Assembly (NCBI RefSeq): GCF_008704795.1 | Contig: NZ_CP023690.1 | Span: forward strand, 8,876,501 to 8,940,500 | Length of the DNA: 64,000 nucleotides | Direction of reading: 5' to 3' | From: Streptomyces spectabilis | GTDB taxonomy: Bacteria; Actinomycetota; Actinomycetes; Streptomycetales; Streptomycetaceae | Shown here: positions 16,548 to 25,211 of the stretch, piece by piece | How positions within the stretch are numbered: the stretch's first letter is position 1 | Layout: each line of letters opens with the position of its first letter | Notes under the pieces: model-generated | The model's input: the letters and a program-made list of their open reading frames with translations, nothing else | What the model was told of the DNA's origin: nothing | Database searches by the model: none | Program-made: the position numbers and the translations under genes

Positions 16548-16662
16548 GGGTCAACCCTATGAGGGGCATGCCGTGTGAGGGTATGGACCCCCGCCGTGAA
16601 GTGACGTACGCCACGACCGGGGCCGCGGGTTCAGGGGCGCCCCCGCGGCGTGCGGGCCGCGC

Positions 16663-17208
16663 TCACAGGGTCAGGAGCATGGCGATCATGCCCATGCTCA
16701 TCGCCAGACGGCACACCAGGGCCAGCTCCGGCCGGTCCGCCCAGCGGATGACACCGGCCTCCGGGGTCACCACCGCCCCCACCGGCGCGAGCCGCGCGCC
16801 CGAGGCGAGCACGTGCGCGGTGAAGTACAGCAGCAGGGCGCCGGTCAGCGCGGGGACGCCCGTGTCGCCGTGGCCGCCGCCCGGGGCGGCGAGCATCGCC
16901 GCCGACATGTAGACCATCGCGGCCGCGCCCACCAGGTGGTGGGCGTGGTGGGCGGAGCGCCGCGTCGTCCAGGCCGCGCGCAGCCCGATGGCCGCGAACA
17001 CCGCCGCGTACGCGAACCACGCACCCCGGGGAGGGGACAGTGCGGCGGCGGGGACGGCCATCAGGGCCATGCCGAAGCCCATGAGCGCCTCGCCGCCCGC
17101 CGCGCGGCGCTGCTCCTCGACGCGGCTGCGCATCCGCAGCAGGCAGTAGGTGCCGCTCGCCGCGCAGAGCGACACGAGCAGCCAGCTCGCCGAACCGGGT
17201 CCGTGCAC
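16663..17208 (-). CDS. DUF5134-family integral membrane protein
   Basis: 181 residues with about five membrane segments and a conserved-looking HHAHHLVGAAAMVYM stretch, characteristic of DUF5134 proteins. GTG at complement 17206-17208 is preferred over longer options because GAGGAGG lies six bases upstream and it removes an arginine-rich unlikely extension. The histidine cluster in a membrane segment could bind metal, but no function is known to me. Divergent from the FUSC transporter gene. Confidence 0.8.
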   Translation of the reverse strand: MHGPGSASWLLVSLCAASGTYCLLRMRSRVEEQRRAAGGEALMGFGMALMAVPAAALSPPRGAWFAYAAVFAAIGLRAAWTTRRSAHHAHHLVGAAAMVYMSAAMLAAPGGGHGDTGVPALTGALLLYFTAHVLASGARLAPVGAVVTPEAGVIRWADRPELALVCRLAMSMGMIAMLLTL

Positions 17209-17356
17209 CGGGCACCTCCTCGATCGACTCGATCGACGGTCGACGCCGATGACGAGTCGATGCCCGGCGCGAGGGCGGCGTACGGGAGCGCACGGGTGTA
17301 CGGCGGGAGCGCGACGGGGGAGCGGGAGGGGCTCGAGCCATATATTCCACAGAATA

Positions 17357-17383
17357 GTTTGCAGGTAAAACACTTGCTAACCT
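17357..17383 (+). promoter_or_regulatory. Operator over the FUSC promoter (candidate MarR site)
   Basis: GTTTGCAGGT-AAAAC-ACTTGCTAAC (17357-17381) is an imperfect dyad, 8 of 10 positions pairing. It overlaps a TAACCT -10-like box (17378-17383) that lies eight bases before the ATG at 17392, so the message may be leaderless. The MarR regulator two genes down the same transcript is the natural candidate to bind here. Confidence 0.55.
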
Positions 17384-17391
17384 TCTCTGTC

Positions 17392-19059
17392 ATGAGCAGC
17401 CCTCCGCCCCGCACCCCGTCCCGCCCCTCGCTGCGCGCGCACGCCCGTCGGCTGCCGCTCGCCGGTGTGCTGCGCCTCGGCAAGCCGTCGGACATCTGGT
17501 TCAAGCCCGCGACGAGCGTCCTCGTCGCCATGGCGATCCCGCATCTGACGCTGCTCGCCCTCGGCCGCCTGGACCTCGTGATGTACACGATGGCCGGGTC
17601 CCTCTGCGCCCTGTACGCCCACCAACTGCCGTACGCCGCGCGGGCCCGCGCCCTCGCCTGGGTCGTCGTGGGGATGGCCGCGAGCGTGGCGGTCGCCCTG
17701 ACCACCGCGGCGCTCGCGCCCGGCGCGGTGGTGCTCGTGGCGGTGGGCGCGCTGCTCGCCGCCGCCCAGAAGGCGCTCTGCGACGCCACCCGCATCGGCC
17801 CGCCCGGCCATCTGATCCTCACCTTCGTCAGCTCCGCGAGCCTGTTCGCACCGCAGCACCCGGGCCAGGTGCCCGGCCATCTCGCCCTGACGCTCGGCGC
17901 CGGGGCCGTGGCCTGGCTCGTCGGCATGGCGCCCGCGCCGCTGCGCCCGCACGGCCCGGAGCGGCGCGCCACCGCCCGGGCCCTGCGCGCGGCCGCCGCG
18001 TACGCGGACGTCGTTGCGGCCGACGCGGGCGGATCCGCGGCCGACCGGGCCCGTGCCGCCGCCACGGACGCCGTCCACGCCGCCTGGCAGTCCCTGCACG
18101 CCACCCGCACCGATCCGACCCGGGCCGCGCTGCACCGCCTCGCGGCGAGGGCCGAGGGAACCCTCGCCGCGCCCGCGGCCGGTGATCCCGCGCGGCTGCG
18201 GGCCCTGGCAGGGGCGCTGCGCGGCACGGGAACCGTCCCGGGCGCCGGCGCCGCGGCCCCGCACCCTTCGCTGGAACGGGCCGAGGCGGCCGAGGCCGCG
18301 CTGCCGCTGTGGCGGCGGCTCGCGCCCGGGTCGCCGCTGCTGCCCGTCGCGCTGCGCACCGGCGTGGGCTGCGCCCTCGCCGGGTACGCGGCGCTCGCCC
18401 TCGGAGTCGGCCGCCCCTACTGGGCGCTGGTCACCGCCGCGTCCCTCTACCAGGCCAACGTCACCCTGACCTGGAGCCGCGGTGTGCAGCGCGTCGTCGG
18501 CAACGTCGTGGGCGTGGTCGCCTTCGCCGCGCTCGTGCCGCTCGCGCACCACGGCCACGCCGCGCTGATCGTGTGCGGGCTGCTCTGCGCCTTCGGCGCG
18601 GAGGCGCTCATCTCCCGCAACTACTGGCTCGGCTGTGTGTGCGTGACACCGATGGCGCTGCTCGTCACCGAGTTCGGCCGCTTCCAGGACCCCGGCGCGC
18701 TGATCGCCGACCGCGTCGTGGACACCCTGCTCGGCGCGCTGCTCGGCCTCGTCGCCGCCGTGGCCGTCACCAACCGGAGGGCCGCCGACCACATCGAGCA
18801 CGCCCTGGCCGCCGCGGAGCGGGCCCGCGCCCACGCCGAACGCGCCCTGTCCGGGCCCGCACCCGACCTGCCCCGGGCCCGGCGCCGTCTGACCGCGAGC
18901 CTCGTCGCCCTGCGCGCCGCCCACGACACGGCCGCGGGCGAGTGGTGGCAGCGCGAGCTCCCCGCCCGCCGGGTGGCCGACGCCGAGCGCGCCGGGCACC
19001 GTACGCTCGCGGCTACGGTACGTGGTGGGCCGCTGCCCGCCGAGGGCGCGCGGCCGTGA
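17392..19059 (+). CDS. FUSC-family membrane transporter
   Basis: 555 residues: an N-terminal membrane block of about five to six segments (residues of about 30-160), a long soluble Ala-rich helical region, and a second membrane block (about 310-450) containing GVGRPYWALVTAASLYQANVTLTWSRGVQRVVGNVVG, the FUSC signature. FUSC proteins export aromatic acids or related compounds. The MarR gene 35 bases downstream is likely co-transcribed and probably senses the exported compound. Confidence 0.88.
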   Translation: MSSPPPRTPSRPSLRAHARRLPLAGVLRLGKPSDIWFKPATSVLVAMAIPHLTLLALGRLDLVMYTMAGSLCALYAHQLPYAARARALAWVVVGMAASVAVALTTAALAPGAVVLVAVGALLAAAQKALCDATRIGPPGHLILTFVSSASLFAPQHPGQVPGHLALTLGAGAVAWLVGMAPAPLRPHGPERRATARALRAAAAYADVVAADAGGSAADRARAAATDAVHAAWQSLHATRTDPTRAALHRLAARAEGTLAAPAAGDPARLRALAGALRGTGTVPGAGAAAPHPSLERAEAAEAALPLWRRLAPGSPLLPVALRTGVGCALAGYAALALGVGRPYWALVTAASLYQANVTLTWSRGVQRVVGNVVGVVAFAALVPLAHHGHAALIVCGLLCAFGAEALISRNYWLGCVCVTPMALLVTEFGRFQDPGALIADRVVDTLLGALLGLVAAVAVTNRRAADHIEHALAAAERARAHAERALSGPAPDLPRARRRLTASLVALRAAHDTAAGEWWQRELPARRVADAERAGHRTLAATVRGGPLPAEGARP

Positions 19060-19094
19060 CACCGGCGGCATGAGCACGAGGAGTGGGCGCGGGG

Positions 19095-19625
19095 ATGACG
19101 AGTGGGTACGGCCGGGCGGGTGCGGGCGACACGGTGGCCGCGGTGGTGCGCCAGTGGCAGCAGGTGCATCCGGGCGTCGACACCGCGCCGATGGAGATCA
19201 TCGGCCGCATCAACCGCTGTGCGGCCCTCCTCCAGCAGGCGGAGGACGCCCCGCTGCGCCGGGCGGGCCTGACCCGCCCGGAGTTCGACCTGCTCGGCGC
19301 CCTGCGCCGCACCGGCCACGAGCTGACCCCCGGCGAGCTGGCCCGCGAGACCTTCTCCTCGGGCGCGGCGGTCACCAAGCGCCTCAAGCAGCTCCAGGAG
19401 CGCGCCCTGATCGACCGCCGCCCCGACACGCGCGACCGCCGCGTCACGCACGTCCGCCTCACCGACGCGGGCCGCGACCTCGTCGACGCGGTCCTGCCCG
19501 ACCAGCTGGCGTACGAGACGACGGTGCTCGCGGGCCTCGCGGGCGACGGCCAGGAGCGCCTCGGGACGCTCCTGGGCGAGCTGCTCGGCCAGCTGGAGGG
19601 ACGGCTCGGGCTCCCGCGCGGCTGA
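19095..19625 (+). CDS. MarR-family transcriptional regulator
   Basis: 176 residues. The winged-helix core reads LTRPEFDLLGALRRTGHELTPGELARETFSSGAAVTKRLKQLQERALIDRR, with the wing DTRDRRVTHVRLTDAGRDLV. Long helices flank it for dimerisation. ATG 19095 is chosen; a GTG 12 bases earlier is possible but lies on top of the GAGGAG sequence. It follows the FUSC gene by 35 bases and probably represses that operon through the dyad at 17357-17381. Confidence 0.9.
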   Translation: MTSGYGRAGAGDTVAAVVRQWQQVHPGVDTAPMEIIGRINRCAALLQQAEDAPLRRAGLTRPEFDLLGALRRTGHELTPGELARETFSSGAAVTKRLKQLQERALIDRRPDTRDRRVTHVRLTDAGRDLVDAVLPDQLAYETTVLAGLAGDGQERLGTLLGELLGQLEGRLGLPRG

Positions 19626-19631
19626 CGGCCC

Positions 19632-20018
19632 CTAGGGGCGATAGCGCAGCGGATGGTCCTCCGGGACCTCCACCACCGCGATGCGCACGCCGTCCGGGTC
19701 GGCGATCCACATCTCGACGAGGCCCCAGGGCTCCTTGACCGGCGGCCGGAGGATCTCCACGCCGCGCGCGGCGAGGTCCTCGTGCGCGGCGTCCGCGTCC
19801 GCGACCTGGAGCCACAACTGGAGGCCGGGTGACGGCGGTTCCGCGGAGCGGCCGGAGACCTCGAGGAAGCCCCCGCCGAGGAAGTACACCGTGCCGCGTT
19901 CGGGCCCCGTGCCGAACTCGCGGTGGACGGCGAGGCCGAGGTCCGTGCCGTAGAAGGTCCGTGAGCGCTCCGGGTCGGTGGGGCGCAGGAGGATTCTGCT
20001 GCTGAGTACGTGCACCAT
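19632..20018 (-). CDS. VOC-superfamily (glyoxalase/dioxygenase-like) protein
   Basis: 128 residues with the paired beta-alpha-beta-beta-beta modules of the VOC fold: SSRILLRPTDPERSRTFYGTDLGLAVHREF and VADADAAHEDLAARGVEILRPPVKEPWGLVEMWIADPDGVRIAVVEVP. Such proteins may be dioxygenases, isomerases or drug-binding proteins; the function here is open. Convergent with the MarR gene, the stop codons being about six bases apart across a perfect GCCCCTAGGGGC palindrome (19628-19639). Confidence 0.88.
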   Translation of the reverse strand: MVHVLSSRILLRPTDPERSRTFYGTDLGLAVHREFGTGPERGTVYFLGGGFLEVSGRSAEPPSPGLQLWLQVADADAAHEDLAARGVEILRPPVKEPWGLVEMWIADPDGVRIAVVEVPEDHPLRYRP

Positions 20019-20123
20019 GCGGCCGCACCTTAGCCCCGGGTTACGCTCGGCGGTGCGTGCGAGGGCTCAAGAGTTCCCCACGTGACACCAGCACAGCACC
20101 GGCAGAATCGGAGACACGCTCAC

Positions 20124-20678
20124 ATGGCGACCGCCCCGCACCCGAGCACGCACGGCGACCTCACCTTCCGGGACGCCACCGAAGCCGACGTGGACGCCCT
20201 GGTCGGGCTGATCGAGTCGGCGTACCGCGGTGACGACAGCCGTGCCGGGTGGACCACCGAGGCGGACATCCTCGACGGCCGGCGCACCGACCCCGAGGGC
20301 GTCGTCGAGGTCATCGCCTCGCCGGACAGCAAGCTGCTCGCCGTGGAGCGCGAGGGCCGCATCGTGGCCTGCTGCCAGCTCGAACACCGCGGGGACCACG
20401 TCTACTTCGGGATGTTCGCCGTCAGCCCGGCGCTCCAGGGCGCGGGCCTGGGCAAGGCGATCATGGCGGAGGCGGAGCGGACCGCGCGGACCACGTGGGG
20501 CGCCCGTGAGATGCACATGACCGTGATCTCCGTACGGGACGAACTCATCGCCTGGTACGAGCGGCGCGGCTACCGCCGTACGGGAAAGATGAGCCCCTTC
20601 CCGTACGGCGACGAGCGCTTTGGCATTCCGCAGCGCGACGACCTGCAGTTCGAGCTCTTGGTGAAGCAGATCGGCTGA
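20124..20678 (+). CDS. GNAT-family N-acetyltransferase
   Basis: 184 residues with the acetyl-CoA site visible as MFAVSPALQGAGLGKAIMAEAE (motif A, Q-x-x-G-x-G) and a motif-B tyrosine in DELIAWYERRGYRRTGKM. The substrate amine is unknown. ATG 20124 is used, with GGAGA about nine bases upstream; an earlier in-frame start (20082) lacks support. It stands alone between the VOC gene and the convergent glycerophosphodiesterase. Confidence 0.9.
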   Translation: MATAPHPSTHGDLTFRDATEADVDALVGLIESAYRGDDSRAGWTTEADILDGRRTDPEGVVEVIASPDSKLLAVEREGRIVACCQLEHRGDHVYFGMFAVSPALQGAGLGKAIMAEAERTARTTWGAREMHMTVISVRDELIAWYERRGYRRTGKMSPFPYGDERFGIPQRDDLQFELLVKQIG

Positions 20679-20699
20679 AACGGACCGCCGCCGGGGCCC

Positions 20700-21389
20700 T
20701 CAGGCGGTGAAACGTCCCGTCCGTTTGATGTCCGGGTAGTCCGTCGTCGCGCCGTCGAGCTGGAGCGCGCGCACCAGGCGCAGATCGTCCTGGGTGTTCA
20801 CGACCCAGCCGATGACCCTGAGATCGGCCTTGCGCGCGTGCTCGACGATCTCCAGGGTCAGCCGGCGGATGTTCAGGACCAGCGTGGCGGCGCCGACCGC
20901 GGTGGCGCGCTGCACCACGTCCACGCCGTAGCGGCTGGCGACGAGCGCGGTGCGCACGCCGGGGACGAGCCGGGCGATCTCGGCGATCGCCTCGTCGTGG
21001 AAGGAGAGCACCTCCACCCGGCCGACCAGGTCCCGCGCGTGCATGACGTCGGCGAGGGCGCGCGCGGCCGCCACGTCCTTGATCTCGGCCTGCAGCGGTG
21101 CCCGGACGGCGTCGAGGACCTCCTCGAAGACGGGGATCCGCTCGCCAAGACCCGCGTCGAGCTCGCGCAGCTCGGCGAGGGTCTTCTCGGCGATGGGCCC
21201 GGAGCCGTCGGTGGTGCGGCGCACGTCGGCGTCGTGCATGACGACGAGGGCGCCGTCCTTGCTGAGGTGCAGGTCCAGTTCGATGACGTCCAGGCCCGCG
21301 GCCTGGGCGGCGACGAACGACCGCAAGGTGTTCTCGGGTTCGGTGCCCATGACACCGCGATGCCCGATGGTGAGGAAGTTCAAGGTCAC
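20700..21389 (-). CDS. Glycerophosphodiester phosphodiesterase
   Basis: 229 residues, cytoplasmic (no signal). The active-site segments are IGHRGVMGTEPENTLRSF near the N-terminus, IELDLHLSKDGALVVMHD, and QAEIKD further on. It hydrolyses glycerophosphodiesters to glycerol-3-phosphate and an alcohol, recycling lipid headgroups. The acyltransferase gene upstream on the same strand fits a lipid-turnover theme. ATG at complement 21387-21389. Confidence 0.93.
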   Translation of the reverse strand: MTLNFLTIGHRGVMGTEPENTLRSFVAAQAAGLDVIELDLHLSKDGALVVMHDADVRRTTDGSGPIAEKTLAELRELDAGLGERIPVFEEVLDAVRAPLQAEIKDVAAARALADVMHARDLVGRVEVLSFHDEAIAEIARLVPGVRTALVASRYGVDVVQRATAVGAATLVLNIRRLTLEIVEHARKADLRVIGWVVNTQDDLRLVRALQLDGATTDYPDIKRTGRFTA

Positions 21390-21458
21390 TCGCTTCCGTC
21401 GACGGCGGCTCGGCTCCGCGCGGTGCGGAGGCAGGGGACCGCGCGGCTCGGCCGCAGC

Positions 21459-21644
21459 CTAATCGCCCGCTTCCACGACGGGACCGTCCCTGCGGGGCGG
21501 AGTGGAATCATCCGGTCTGGTGCCCACGATGCCCAGGATGAGTCCGGTGATGACGGCGGCGACTAGAACGGCGCGGGTGCTCAACGGTTCGGCGCTCCCT
21601 GCGGCGGGGACGGCTGACCCGGCCCGTCCTACCGCCGCGGACAC
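21459..21644 (-). CDS. Small single-span membrane protein (61 aa)
   Basis: GTG (complement 21642-21644) opens a 61-residue frame ending at 21459. It contains one clear membrane helix, RAVLVAAVITGLILGIVGTRP, an Ala/Gly-rich N-terminus and a charged C-terminal tail. It lies 17 bases after the stop of the lysophospholipid acyltransferase gene on the same strand, so co-transcription is likely. I do not recognise the family; no strong ribosome site is visible, and translational coupling may be needed. Confidence 0.55.
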   Translation of the reverse strand: MSAAVGRAGSAVPAAGSAEPLSTRAVLVAAVITGLILGIVGTRPDDSTPPRRDGPVVEAGD

Positions 21645-21661
21645 CGGAACCGCGAGCCGTC

Positions 21662-22408
21662 TCACCCGTGGGTGGGCGCGTCGGCCGGGGGTTGACCCGC
21701 CCGCCTGCGGGTGCGGCGCGCCAGCTCCTGGGCCTGGGCCGCCGCCTTGGCCTCCATGGCGTACGTGTCGACGTACTCCTGGCCCGAGAGCTCCAGGATC
21801 GCGTACATGATCTCGTCCGTGGCGGCCCGCAGCGCGGCGCGCTGGTCCTCCATGCCCGCGTACTTGGAGAAGTCGAGCGGCCTGCCGAAGCGCAGGGTGA
21901 TCGGCACGATGCTCGGCACCCGGCGGCCCGCGGGCTGGGCCTCGAACGTGCCGATCATGGCGCACGGGATCACGGGCGCGCCGGACCGCAGCGCCATCGC
22001 CGCGACGCCCACCTTGCCCTTGTAGAGGCGTCCGTCGTGCGAGCGCGTGCCCTCGGGGAAGATGCCGAGCACACCGCCCTGGTCGAGCACGCCGAGCCCG
22101 GCCTCGACGCCGGCCTGCCCGGCGCCGTTGCCCGACCGGTCCACGGGGATCGCGCCGATGCCCCGGAAGAACGCGGCGGCGAGGCGGCCCCGCAGGCCCT
22201 TGCCCGTGAAGTACTCCTTCTTGGCAAGGAAGTTGATGCGCCGCCGCAGCGTCACGCCCAGCAGGAACTGGTCGCAGAACGACTGGTGGTTCCCCGCCAC
22301 GATCGCCGCGCCGCGGGCCGGGACGTTGGCGAGCCCCTCGACGCGCGGCCGGAACAGCCACCGCAGCACCGGTATCAGGACGACGCACCTGAACAAGGCA
22401 TAGAACAT
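21662..22408 (-). CDS. 1-acyl-sn-glycerol-3-phosphate acyltransferase (PlsC family)
   Basis: 248 residues. A hydrophobic N-terminal helix (LFRCVVLIPVLRWLF) anchors the protein to the membrane. The acyltransferase motifs are NHQSFCD (H-x4-D), GAIPVDRSG, LGIFPEGTRSHDG and VIPCAMIGTFE. The long charged C-terminal tail (QELARRTRRRAGQPP) is outside the catalytic domain. Expected role: acylation of lysophosphatidic acid in phospholipid synthesis. A second family member lies at 30245-30973. Confidence 0.9.
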   Translation of the reverse strand: MFYALFRCVVLIPVLRWLFRPRVEGLANVPARGAAIVAGNHQSFCDQFLLGVTLRRRINFLAKKEYFTGKGLRGRLAAAFFRGIGAIPVDRSGNGAGQAGVEAGLGVLDQGGVLGIFPEGTRSHDGRLYKGKVGVAAMALRSGAPVIPCAMIGTFEAQPAGRRVPSIVPITLRFGRPLDFSKYAGMEDQRAALRAATDEIMYAILELSGQEYVDTYAMEAKAAAQAQELARRTRRRAGQPPADAPTHG

Positions 22409-23040
22409 TCCGCTGATCCCCTCCTGGACTGCCCCCGCGCCCGGGCACGTTAGCGGCCTTTCGGGGCGGGAGGGAGAAGGCGATTCGAGCCAGGGGCCAG
22501 GCGTGGGGAATGCGGCTGAAAAGCGCGCTGATCATGGTGTGACGAACAATTGGAGGGGTGAAAGGTTCGGATTCGTAGCGCCTGTATACGAGGTGGGATG
22601 TGGTCGCTGAGCTGGGGTGATGCCGATTAGGGTGGTGCTCGGAGGGGTGTGGAGGGTGCCGGTTGATTCCCGGGCGGCGGGGTGTTCCGTGGTGCGCCGC
22701 TCTCCTTGCCTCCGCATTTCTCCGCGCATTCCCGGCGCGTTTTCCGGGGTACGGACCTCTGGTGCGTGGCCGTACTCGCGAATTTTGCCTTCGGGGCAAG
22801 GGTGCGGTCTTGCGCGGGCCGGTGCCCCCTCCTCGTGGGCGTGGGTCGCCCGGGGCGGGGGGTGTCCGCCCGCCCGGAGCGGGAAACAGTGGAGGAGGCG
22901 GCCAGCCCGTCGTCGATCGACAGGAAAAACAGCGGCCCAGCGGAGGGTGGGCAGGATAATTTCCCGGATCCCCTCTTGTAACGGAGAAGCTCACACACAT
23001 ACGCTGCTCATACGCGAGGTTCTCCCGTGGAGGATGGGAC
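22409..23040 (+). other. 632-base gene-free region with a promoter before the DUF6421-like gene
   Basis: No open frame here has convincing codon use. The left half (about 22480-22640) is less GC-rich than its surroundings. Near the right end TTGTAA (22976-22981) and TACGCT (23000-23005), spaced 18, form a good promoter about 35 bases before ATG 23041, which has its own GGAGG. The middle 300 bases could encode a small RNA, but I see no family I recognise. Confidence 0.5.
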
Positions 23041-24444
23041 ATGACGGAAATTCTTGTGCGGACGGCGGCGGACAGCCCTGGGGCTTCCCGTGACGGACGT
23101 GTGGTGGACCACCCGGCCTGGCCGGTGCTCAAGGGTGCCGTCGAGCGGATCAGGCCCTGGCAGTCCAAGGACGGCTCGATCGACTTCGAGCGCGAGGACG
23201 CGCCGTCGAAGGCCGACGCCGGGCAGGCGGTCGACCGCCTCATAGCCGCGGTCGAGGAGCTGGCCCCGCTGCTCGCCCACGACGCCGCGTACCTCACGGC
23301 GCTGGTGGCCGACCTGCGGAAGTGGGCCGACGACGGCTTCCGGGTGCCGGACTTCCTCGACTCGCTGCTCGCCTTCCACCCGGCGGCCCGGCGCGAGCAC
23401 GGCCTGCAGCACCTCGTGGTCTTCCCCATGTACACGCAGAACGGCAACCCGGACCGCAACTTCGAAGCGGTCGTGCTGCGCATGGTGTGGCCCGAGTGGC
23501 TCGCCGAGCTCGAGCGCACGCGCTACGACAACCCGCTGTTCTGCGGCATCACCTTCGAGGACTTCACGGCCGGGTACGACACGAACTCGGCGGTGCTCTT
23601 CCCGGAGACGATCGCCGTGCGCGAGGCCCCCGAGCGCTTCACCTGGGGCGGCATCTTCTGCGACCGCGAGGCCGCCCGCTTCCGCCGGGTCACCGAGGCC
23701 GCCGTGGACATCCTCGGCATCGAGCTGCCGGACGACATTCGCGCCATGGTCGCCGACCAGGCCCGCTGCCAGGAGGCGTTCGTCCTGTGGGACATGGTCC
23801 ACGACCGCACCCACAGCCACGGCGACCTGCCCTTCGACCCCTTCATGATCAAGCAGCGGCAGCCGTTCTGGATGTACGGCCTGGAGGAGCTGCGGTGTGA
23901 CCTCACCGCCTTCAAGGAGGCCGTGAAGCTGGAGGCCGAGGGCGTGCCCCAGGCCCGTGACGTGCAGTACGCGGTGCTCTTCGACCGGATGTTCCGCTTC
24001 CCGGTCACCGGCGACCGCGTGCGCAACTACGACGGCGTCGGCGGCCAGCTGCTCTTCGCGTACCTGCACAAGCACGACGTCGTCCGCTGGACCGACAACA
24101 AGCTGAAGATCGACTGGCGGCGCGCCCCGGAGATCACCAACCAGCTCTGCGCGGAGATCGAGAAGCTCTACCGCGACGGCATCGACCGGCCCAAGCTCGT
24201 GCACTGGCTGGCCGGCTACCAGCTGGTTTCCTCCTATCTCGCCCCGCACCCCGGCTCGCGCTGGGCCAAGGGCCCGGAGGCCTTGGACACGTCGCTCCCG
24301 CCGCGCAAACTGGTCGACGACGTGCTTCCCGACGAATTTCCGCTCAGCATGTTCTATGAGGCGCTCTCCAAGAAGCTCAAGCACGTGATCGCCTCCACCA
24401 AGGGGATCACCGCTGAGTCCGGCGCCGAGACGGTGGCCGCGTGA
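23041..24444 (+). CDS. DUF6421-like conserved actinobacterial protein
   Basis: 467 residues, soluble, with no signal or membrane segment. It is well ordered and rich in conserved-looking aromatic and charged segments (HGLQHLVVFPMYTQNGNPDRNFEAV, FVLWDMVHDRTHSHGDLPFDPFMIKQRQPFWMYG). The His/Asp-rich HDRTHSHGD resembles a metal site, but I know no function. I recall this family as DUF6421. ATG 23041 has GGAGG eight bases upstream. It leads an operon with an SDR and a threonine aldolase, the first junction being 26 bases. Confidence 0.8.
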   Translation: MTEILVRTAADSPGASRDGRVVDHPAWPVLKGAVERIRPWQSKDGSIDFEREDAPSKADAGQAVDRLIAAVEELAPLLAHDAAYLTALVADLRKWADDGFRVPDFLDSLLAFHPAARREHGLQHLVVFPMYTQNGNPDRNFEAVVLRMVWPEWLAELERTRYDNPLFCGITFEDFTAGYDTNSAVLFPETIAVREAPERFTWGGIFCDREAARFRRVTEAAVDILGIELPDDIRAMVADQARCQEAFVLWDMVHDRTHSHGDLPFDPFMIKQRQPFWMYGLEELRCDLTAFKEAVKLEAEGVPQARDVQYAVLFDRMFRFPVTGDRVRNYDGVGGQLLFAYLHKHDVVRWTDNKLKIDWRRAPEITNQLCAEIEKLYRDGIDRPKLVHWLAGYQLVSSYLAPHPGSRWAKGPEALDTSLPPRKLVDDVLPDEFPLSMFYEALSKKLKHVIASTKGITAESGAETVAA

Positions 24445-24470
24445 GCGGCCGTAACAAGGAGGCGAGGGCC

Positions 24471-25211
24471 ATGTCCGCACTCGACGGAGCCGTGATCGCG
24501 GTGGCGGGGGCCGCTGGGCCCGCAGGGCGGGCCACCCTGCTGCGCCTCGCGGAGGCCGGGGCGACCGTGGTCGCATCCGACGCCGACGCCTCGCGCCTCG
24601 CGGAGGCCGTGGACGCGGCGCGCTACGCGCACGGCGGCGCCACGGTCACCGGTGACACGGTGGACCTGCTCGACCTCGGCGCCGCCCGCGCCTGGGCCGA
24701 CCGCACGGAGAAGGAGTACGGCCGCATCGACGGCCTGGTGCACCTCGTCGGCGGCTGGCGCGGCAGCTCCTCCTTCGCCGACACCGACCTCGGCGACTGG
24801 GACGTCCTCGAAGACCTCCTGATCCGTACGGTGCAGCACACGTCGCTCGCCTTCCAGGGCGGCCTCCAGCGCGGCGGCAACGGCCGCTACCTGCTGATCA
24901 GCGCCGCGGGCGCCAGCAAGCCGACCGCGGGCAACGCGGCGTACGCGGCGGCGAAGGCCGCGGCCGAGGCCTGGACGCTCGCGCTCGGCGACGCCTTCCG
25001 CAAGGAGGGGGGCGAGGAGGGCCCGCGCGCCGCGGCTGCCATCCTGATCGTGAAGGCGCTGGTGCACGACGCGATGCGCGCGGAGCGCCCCAACGCGAAG
25101 TTCGCGGGCTTCACCGACGTCAAGGAGCTGGCCGAGGCCATCGCCGGCGTCTGGGAGCGACCCGCATCGGATGTGAACGGGAAACGTCTGTGGCTGACCG
25201 AGAAGCCGTGA
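24471..25211 (+). CDS. Short-chain dehydrogenase/reductase
   Basis: 246 residues with a Rossmann fold: the nucleotide loop is VAGAAGPAGRATLL, and the catalytic Ser/Tyr/Lys are seen in LISAAGASKPTAGNAAYAAAKAAAEA. ATG 24471 is chosen because AAGGAGG lies nine bases upstream, although a GTG overlapping the previous stop (24441) is in frame. It ends in a four-base overlap with the next gene. The substrate is unknown; the neighbours suggest an amino or hydroxy acid context. Confidence 0.88.
   Translation: MSALDGAVIAVAGAAGPAGRATLLRLAEAGATVVASDADASRLAEAVDAARYAHGGATVTGDTVDLLDLGAARAWADRTEKEYGRIDGLVHLVGGWRGSSSFADTDLGDWDVLEDLLIRTVQHTSLAFQGGLQRGGNGRYLLISAAGASKPTAGNAAYAAAKAAAEAWTLALGDAFRKEGGEEGPRAAAAILIVKALVHDAMRAERPNAKFAGFTDVKELAEAIAGVWERPASDVNGKRLWLTEKP

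Noticed and set aside
22617..23093. A 158-codon frame in the gene-free region
   Set aside because: Composition is unlike neighbouring genes, it has no ribosome site, and it overlaps the DUF6421-like gene start.
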